From positions 372,001 through 436,000 of the forward strand of contig CAVOTL010000005.1 of the NCBI GenBank assembly GCA_963699345.1: a DNA stretch of 64,000 nt, written 5' to 3'. The notes beneath the pieces are model-generated. The model was given only the letters and a program-made list of their open reading frames with translations. It was not told the origin of the DNA and did not search any database. Source of the DNA: Bog-756 sp963699345. GTDB lineage: Bacteria > Actinomycetota > Acidimicrobiia > Acidimicrobiales > RAAP-2. The position numbers and the translations under genes were made by a program. This document shows positions 59,523 to 64,000 of the stretch, piece after piece; position 1 is the stretch's first letter, and every line of letters begins with the position of its first letter.

Positions 59523-61191
59523 ATGCAGACCATCGATCAGCTGATTCGCGACCGGGCGGCTGACGGCCGCGTCGGACTGGCCTTTTCAGACCGCACCTGG
59601 ACCCACGCCGACGTGGTCCGGGCCCAGGCCGAGCGGGCGGCCCTGCTGCTCCGCCTCCGCCGCCCGGGCCCCTTCCACGTGGCCCTGCTGATGGACAACG
59701 TGCCCGAGTACGTGTTCTGGATGGGCGGGGCGGCGTTGGCCGGGGCGGTCGTGGTGGGCGGGAATCCGACCCACCGGGGCGACGAGCTCGCCCGTGACCT
59801 CTCCCACACCGAGTGTCAGCTGCTGGTCACCACCCCCACCTACCGCCAGCTGGTCGAGGGGCACGACCTCGGTCCGGCCCTGCCTCCCGATCGCATCCTG
59901 GTCGTCGACGATCCGACCGGTGACGCCGGTCCCGCCGACTCGTCGGCGTACGCCCGTCTGCTCGCGGACGTCGCCGGTGCCCCGTTGCCGGATCCGGCCG
60001 AGACAGAGGTCACCGAGGAGAGCCTCGGTCTGCTCCTCTTCACCTCGGGGACGTCCGGGGCACCCAAGGCGTGCCTCTGCAGCCAGGGCCGCCTCGCCCG
60101 GATCGGCGCCATCGTGGCGCAGATGTACGAGCTCGGCCCCGACGACGTGTGCTATCTGTCCATGCCGCTCTTCCACTCCAACGCCCTCATGGCCGGATGG
60201 GCGCCGGCGTTGGCCGCCGGGGCCACCGCCGCCCTGCGCGATCGGTTCAGCGCCAGCCAGTTCCTCGTCGACGTGCGGCGCTACGGGGTCACCTACTTCA
60301 ACTACGTGGGCAAGCCCCTGTCCTACATCCTGGCCACGCCCGAACACCCCGACGACGCCCAGAACACCCTGCGCCGTTGTTTCGGCAACGAGGCGGCGGA
60401 GGCCGACGTGGCGCGGTTCGCCGAGCGGTTCGGCTGCACCGTCCAGGACGCCTACGGGTCCACGGAGGGCGGGGCGGCCATCCAGCGGACCCCCGACACC
60501 CCCCGCGGCGCGCTGGGCCGTGCCCTCCCGGGCACGATGGTCGTGGACAGCGAGACCGGCGAGGAGTGCCCCCGGGCCCTCTTCGACGAGCGTGGACGGC
60601 TGCTCAACGCCGAGGAGGCCATCGGTGAGCTGGTCAGTCAGACCGGGGCCACGGGGTTCGAGGGGTACTGGCACAACGCCGACGCCGAGCGGGCGCGCGT
60701 TCGCAACGGCTGGTACTGGACCGGCGACCTCGCCTACCGCGACGAGGACGATTTCTTCTACTTCGGAGGACGCGACTACGACTGGCTGCGGGTCGACGGC
60801 GAGAACTTCGCCGCGGCGCCCGTCGAGGGCATCCTCCAGCGCCATCCCGACGTGGTCCTGGCCTCCGTCTACGCCGTCCCCGACACCGTGGTGGGCGACC
60901 AGGTCATGGCCACGCTCCTGCTGCGCGACGGATGCTCCTTCGACCCGGCCGGCTTCGCCGCCTTCCTGGAGGGCGAGGAGGACCTCGGCACCAAGTGGGC
61001 GCCGCGGTTCGTCCGGATCACCGACCGGCTCCCCGAGACGGCCACCTCCAAGGTGGTCAAGCGGGTGCTTGCGCAATCAGGCCTGGAACTGCGACGAGCC
61101 CGTCTGGTGGCGCCCCGCCAAGGATGCGCCCTACCGGCGGCTGACGGCCGAGGACACCGAGGAGCTCGACCGGGCCATCGCCGAGCGGTGA
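59523..61191 (+). pseudogene. Acyl-CoA synthetase (FadD-type), C-terminally frameshifted
   Basis: A 550-residue-class ANL ligase with LLLFTSGTSGAPKACLCSQGRL (P-loop), MPLFHSNALMAGWAPAL, DAYGSTEGGAAI (A5), WYWTGDLAYRDEDDFFYFGGRDYDWLRVDGENFAAAPVE (A7-A8) and the catalytic-lysine region PETATSKVVKRV. After KRVL the frame breaks at TT 61069-61070. Removing one T gives RNQAWNCDEPVWWRPAKDAPYRRLTAEDTEELDRAIAER and the stop at 61191, the expected FadD17-like end. ATG 59523 has GGGGAG 5 nt upstream. Likely a sequencing indel. KstR-type operator upstream. Confidence 0.82.
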
Positions 61192-61307
61192 CCTCGGCCC
61201 GGGGCCGGTCGGGGCGCGCCCGTCGGGCGGCACCGGGACGGACCCGGCACCACCCGACGACAGGGCGACCACACGGCAGGGTCACTCGTCCCCACCGACC
61301 GGTCGGT

Positions 61308-62465
61308 TCAGAAGGACGGCCCGACGGCGATGCCCTCCAGACCGCTGTGCCCCGGAAGCTCGGGTGCCACCGACCCGGTGGCGACCAGGGCACCGTTCGG
61401 CCGGATGGCGAACGAGTCCACCAGGTCATCGGCGCCGGTCTCGACGAACAGCGAGCGGCCGTCGGACGAGGTGGCCAGGTCCACCGGACCCGGGTCGGTG
61501 GCGGTCGTGGCCACCACCGACGGGACCCCGGTGGCGCCGATGTCGTAGGTCGTGACGGCGGCACTGCCGGCGTTCGCACCGAAGAGGTACTGGCCGTTGG
61601 TGGTCACCCAGCACAGGGCCGCCAGTCCGTCGGTGGTCGAGCCACGTTCCGTCAACCTGCCGTCCGCGGCCACGGAGTAGGTGGTCAGCGCGCTCGTCCC
61701 CGCCTCGGTGACGACGAGGTCGCCCGCCGGGTCGAACGTGAAGCCGAACGGGACCGGGGTGGCCGACGGGTTGACGACCGGTGCTCCGGTGACCGAGCCC
61801 CAGGGGGTGACGTTGAACACGTCGATGTCGCTACCGTTCAGCTTGGTCGTGACGATCAGCTGGCGGCCGTCGGGCGTGAAGCCGATCTGACCGGGCGTAT
61901 TGAGGAACACCGGCGTCTGGCCGGGAGTGAGTCCCAGCGACTGGTGACTGCCCGGGACGGGGGTGAGCGAGTCGGCGTAGTAGCCCTGGATCGAGCCGGT
62001 CCCACCGGCATCGAGGACGTAGAGGAGATTTCCGCGAACGGCGACGCTCACCGGGATGGTCCCACCCGACGACACGACGTGGGGCCGGCCGAGGAACGGT
62101 CCGAAGGTGTGGAACACCGAGAGGGTGTTGCTTCCGCCGTTGACGGCCACGAGCAGGCCCTGGGACGGATCAGAGGCGAGGCTGCCCTGGGAGGCGAGCT
62201 TGTCGACCGCCGAGCCGGGGATGTCGACGCCGAGGCCGCCGGTGTCGGTGCGCCCCACCTCGTGGAGGCCCGTTCCGTTCGACAGGTAGGAGACGATCTG
62301 ATTGCCGGTCGGATCATTGGTCTGGACATAGACCGTGGATCCGTGGTCGAAGCCGGGGGAACCGGGCGGGCCGTAGCCGGAGGCGCCGGCCACCACGGGG
62401 ATCGCGAGGGCGGCGATGGTGGCGGCCGCGCCGGTGAGGGCGGCCAGGGTCAGGGTACGTCGCAT
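61308..62465 (-). CDS. Secreted beta-propeller protein (YncE/lactonase-like)
   Basis: A 385-residue exported protein. The signal peptide (MRRTLTLAALTGAAATIAALAIPVVAGASG) has a basic start, a hydrophobic core and an AxA-type cleavage site near residue 28. The mature part shows recurring propeller blades (LLVAVNGGSNTLSVFH, LLYVLDAGGTGSIQGYY, QLIVTTKLNGSDIDVFNV, LFGANAGSAAVTTYDI, LFVETGADDLVDSFAI), as in 6-phosphogluconolactonase-like and YncE proteins. Enzymatic activity is unproven. AAGGAG lies 6 nt before ATG 62465. It is divergent from an ECF sigma gene. Confidence 0.8.
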   Translation of the reverse strand: MRRTLTLAALTGAAATIAALAIPVVAGASGYGPPGSPGFDHGSTVYVQTNDPTGNQIVSYLSNGTGLHEVGRTDTGGLGVDIPGSAVDKLASQGSLASDPSQGLLVAVNGGSNTLSVFHTFGPFLGRPHVVSSGGTIPVSVAVRGNLLYVLDAGGTGSIQGYYADSLTPVPGSHQSLGLTPGQTPVFLNTPGQIGFTPDGRQLIVTTKLNGSDIDVFNVTPWGSVTGAPVVNPSATPVPFGFTFDPAGDLVVTEAGTSALTTYSVAADGRLTERGSTTDGLAALCWVTTNGQYLFGANAGSAAVTTYDIGATGVPSVVATTATDPGPVDLATSSDGRSLFVETGADDLVDSFAIRPNGALVATGSVAPELPGHSGLEGIAVGPSF

Positions 62466-62723
62466 GGAGTTCTCCTTGGAGAGGAACGGGCGGGGCAGGT
62501 GTTGCCATCCACAGTCAGGTGGCGAGCCCGACCGTTACAGTCGCGGTCCCCCCACCGCCGGCCGGGGCGGCCGCCGACGGCCCGATCCTCCGGGGTGTAA
62601 CGCGTCCGTGCCGTCACGGGACGGGACTCGTGTCCGCCCGACCCATCCGGAGGTTCCCATCTCCACCATCCACGGTGTCCGCGTCGCGTTGCCACCGGGA
62701 CCCGGTCACCCGGGAGGCCGATC

Positions 62724-62729
62724 TACAGT
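62724..62729 (+). promoter_or_regulatory. -10 box of leaderless promoter, ECF sigma operon
   Basis: TACAGT, 7-nt spacer, ATG 62737. Confidence 0.45.
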
Positions 62730-62736
62730 GCACGTC

Positions 62737-63333
62737 ATGGAGTCCGACGTCGAGCTGCTCGCCCGACTCCGTGAGGGCGACGAATCGGCATTCGTCGACC
62801 TCGTCGGTAGGTACCAGGGCTCCCTCCTCCGCGTGGCCCGGACGTTCGTCCCGAGCGAGGCCGTCGCCGAAGAGGTCGTGCAGGACACCTGGATGGGCGT
62901 CGTCCGCGGCGTCGAGCGTTTCGAGGGACGGTCGTCGTTCAAGACCTGGCTGTTCCGCATCCTGGTGAACCGGGCCCGGACCTCGGGTGTCCGTGAGCAC
63001 CGTCACGTCCCGATCGACCCGTCCGAGCCGGCCGTCGGTGCCGACCGGTTCGACGGGTCCGGCGCCTGGGCCGAGCCGGTCACGCCCTGGGAGTCCGACG
63101 CCGACGACCGCCTCGCCGCCGCCGCCTGGGGCCCGGTGTTGCGCGAGGCCATCGACGCGCTCCCAGGGCGCCAACGCGACGTGATCCTGCTGCGCGATGT
63201 CGAAGGACTGCCCAGCGGCGACGTCTGCGACGTGCTCGGCATCTCGGAGGGGAACCAGCGGGTGCTCCTCCACCGGGGACGGAGTCGTCTGCGCACCGCG
63301 CTCGAGTCCGAGCTCCAGACGAGGGGGCGATGA
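62737..63333 (+). CDS. ECF-family RNA polymerase sigma factor
   Basis: A 198-residue extracytoplasmic-function sigma factor. Region 2 has LLARLREGDESAFVDLVGRYQGSLLRVARTFVPSEAVAEEVVQDTWMGVVRGVERFEGRSSFKTWLFRILVNRA in consecutive blocks, with the -10-recognition helix. Region 4 has REAIDALPGRQRDVILLRDVEGLPSGDVCDVLGISEGNQRVLLHRGRSRLR. A 40-residue linker separates them. The stop overlaps the start of a zinc-binding anti-sigma gene. ATG 62737 is chosen from the leaderless box; GTG 62728 is an alternative. Confidence 0.92.
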   Translation: MESDVELLARLREGDESAFVDLVGRYQGSLLRVARTFVPSEAVAEEVVQDTWMGVVRGVERFEGRSSFKTWLFRILVNRARTSGVREHRHVPIDPSEPAVGADRFDGSGAWAEPVTPWESDADDRLAAAAWGPVLREAIDALPGRQRDVILLRDVEGLPSGDVCDVLGISEGNQRVLLHRGRSRLRTALESELQTRGR

Positions 63334-63635
63334 TGGTCCTGCTTCGACGACGTGACGATCTGGCGTGCCAGCAGGTGGTCGAGCTGGTGAGCGACTACCT
63401 CGAAGGTGCGCTCCCCCGTTCCGAGCGCAGGCGCCTCGAACGACACCTGCGCGGCTGTCCGAACTGCTCCGCCTACCTCGAGCAGATGCGGGTGACCATC
63501 GCCGTCACCGGCCGCCTCACCCCCGAGGACCTCTCCCCCGAGGCCCGGGACGAGTTCATCGACCTGTTCCGGTCGTGGCGTGCCGACGGCCCGGAGACCG
63601 GTCGTGGGGACACCTCCAGGGACATCGACCGCTGA
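63330..63635 (+). CDS. Zinc-binding anti-sigma factor (ZAS/zf-HC2)
   Basis: A 101-residue soluble anti-sigma factor. The N-terminal zf-HC2 domain has CQQVVELVSDYLEGALPRSERRRLERHLRGCPNCSAYLEQM, with the HxxxCxxC zinc motif in HLRGCPNC and an upstream Cys. No transmembrane helix follows, so it would release its sigma factor in response to a cytoplasmic (for example redox) signal, as RsrA-type proteins do (inference). ATG 63330 overlaps the sigma stop, the usual arrangement for a sigma/anti-sigma pair. Confidence 0.88.
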   Translation: MMVLLRRRDDLACQQVVELVSDYLEGALPRSERRRLERHLRGCPNCSAYLEQMRVTIAVTGRLTPEDLSPEARDEFIDLFRSWRADGPETGRGDTSRDIDR

Positions 63636-63665
63636 CCCTGCGGTCCGCCCGATCAGCGCGACCCG

Positions 63666-64000
63666 TCACGCTCGTGCCTCGCGTCCGGACGGATCGGACC
63701 GGTCGTGGGCCCGGTTCAGGAGCAGCACGGCGATGACGAACAGCACCCCGAGGCCAAGGCTCACGTGTCCGTCCCCGACTCCCAGGCCACTCGACCTCCC
63801 GGACTTCCCGAGCCAGTCGGCGATCGACGCACCGACCGGCCGGGTCAGGACGTAGGCGAACCAGAACGCCAGGACCTCGCCCATGTGGAAGTACCGGTAG
63901 CCGAGGGCCGGGATGAGCAGCAGGGCGGCGAAGAAGATGATCGACGTCCCGTAGCCCAGCTTCAGCGTCGTCGCCGTGAAGTCGCCGAGGGCCGTACCCA
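63666..64000 (-). CDS. COG4705-like multispan membrane protein, C-terminal part
   Basis: The frame is open to the end of the window, so the N-terminus is missing. The visible 111 residues include GTALGDFTATTLKLGYG, a transmembrane segment IIFFAALLLIPALGY, YFHMGEVLAFWFAYVLTRPVGASIADWLG, and a last helix LGLGVLFVIAVLLL with a charged tail. This repeat of TRPxGA/T-D motifs is typical of the COG4705 membrane-anchored family, whose function is unknown. Convergent with the anti-sigma gene, 30 bp away. Confidence 0.75.
   Translation of the reverse strand, partial: GTALGDFTATTLKLGYGTSIIFFAALLLIPALGYRYFHMGEVLAFWFAYVLTRPVGASIADWLGKSGRSSGLGVGDGHVSLGLGVLFVIAVLLLNRAHDRSDPSGREARA

Overview
The window is a contiguous piece of a high-GC actinobacterial chromosome, most likely from the class Acidimicrobiia. 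I infer this from the all-in-one 2-oxoglutarate decarboxylase/dehydrogenase Kgd, the PafB/PafC pair, a HupB-type HU with a long lysine tail, the F420 enzyme FbiD/CofC, KstR-like operators, and a type IV pilus system with no outer-membrane secretin (a monoderm wall). The assignment to class is inference from gene content. No rRNA, tRNA or CRISPR array was seen.

Layout. 1-13.8 kb: partial galactokinase, a UvrD-like helicase, a frameshifted exonuclease III, a FabZ-like dehydratase, an NYN/PIN nuclease-S1 fusion with a Lys-Ala-Thr linker, an M20 peptidase, kgd, the preQ0 operon queD-queC-queE and a short HU. 13.9-25.2 kb: an alpha/beta hydrolase, an SDR epimerase, an acyl-CoA dehydrogenase, RNase HII, a malonyl-CoA synthetase, a GH38 mannosidase, a class III cyclase, cofC/fbiD and a PIG-L deacetylase. 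25.2-29.3 kb: hupB, then a damaged mobilisation module (VirD4/TraG coupling protein converging on a MobF relaxase) ending at an 18-nt poly-G tract. 29.3-33.8 kb: pafB-pafC, ctaG and an acyl-CoA carboxylase beta subunit.

33.8-50.2 kb is a split type IV pilus locus. On the minus strand lie pilB, a long pilT, pilC and two prepilins. On the plus strand lie a PilD homologue, a NarL-type two-component system, a few other genes (moaC, an FmdB-type protein), a canonical pilT, a pilM-pilN fusion and pilO. Both prepilins and the pilMN unit share a CTCA-N17-(G/T)NCGA(T/A) promoter like those of the FliA/WhiG sigma family, so pilus assembly may be one sigma-28-type regulon.

50.2-64 kb: the tldE/tldD protease pair, a hotdog thioesterase, dxs, two acyl-CoA synthetases each next to a KstR-like operator, a luciferase-like flavin oxidoreductase, an isochorismatase-like hydrolase, a secreted beta-propeller protein divergent from an ECF sigma/anti-sigma pair, and the end of a COG4705-like membrane protein.

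Two global patterns stand out. Many genes have a TANNNT -10 box 6-8 nt before the start codon and no Shine-Dalgarno sequence, meaning leaderless mRNAs. Seven genes carry one or more single-base frameshifts, mostly in G/C homopolymers; I read most of these as uncorrected sequencing indels rather than true gene decay.
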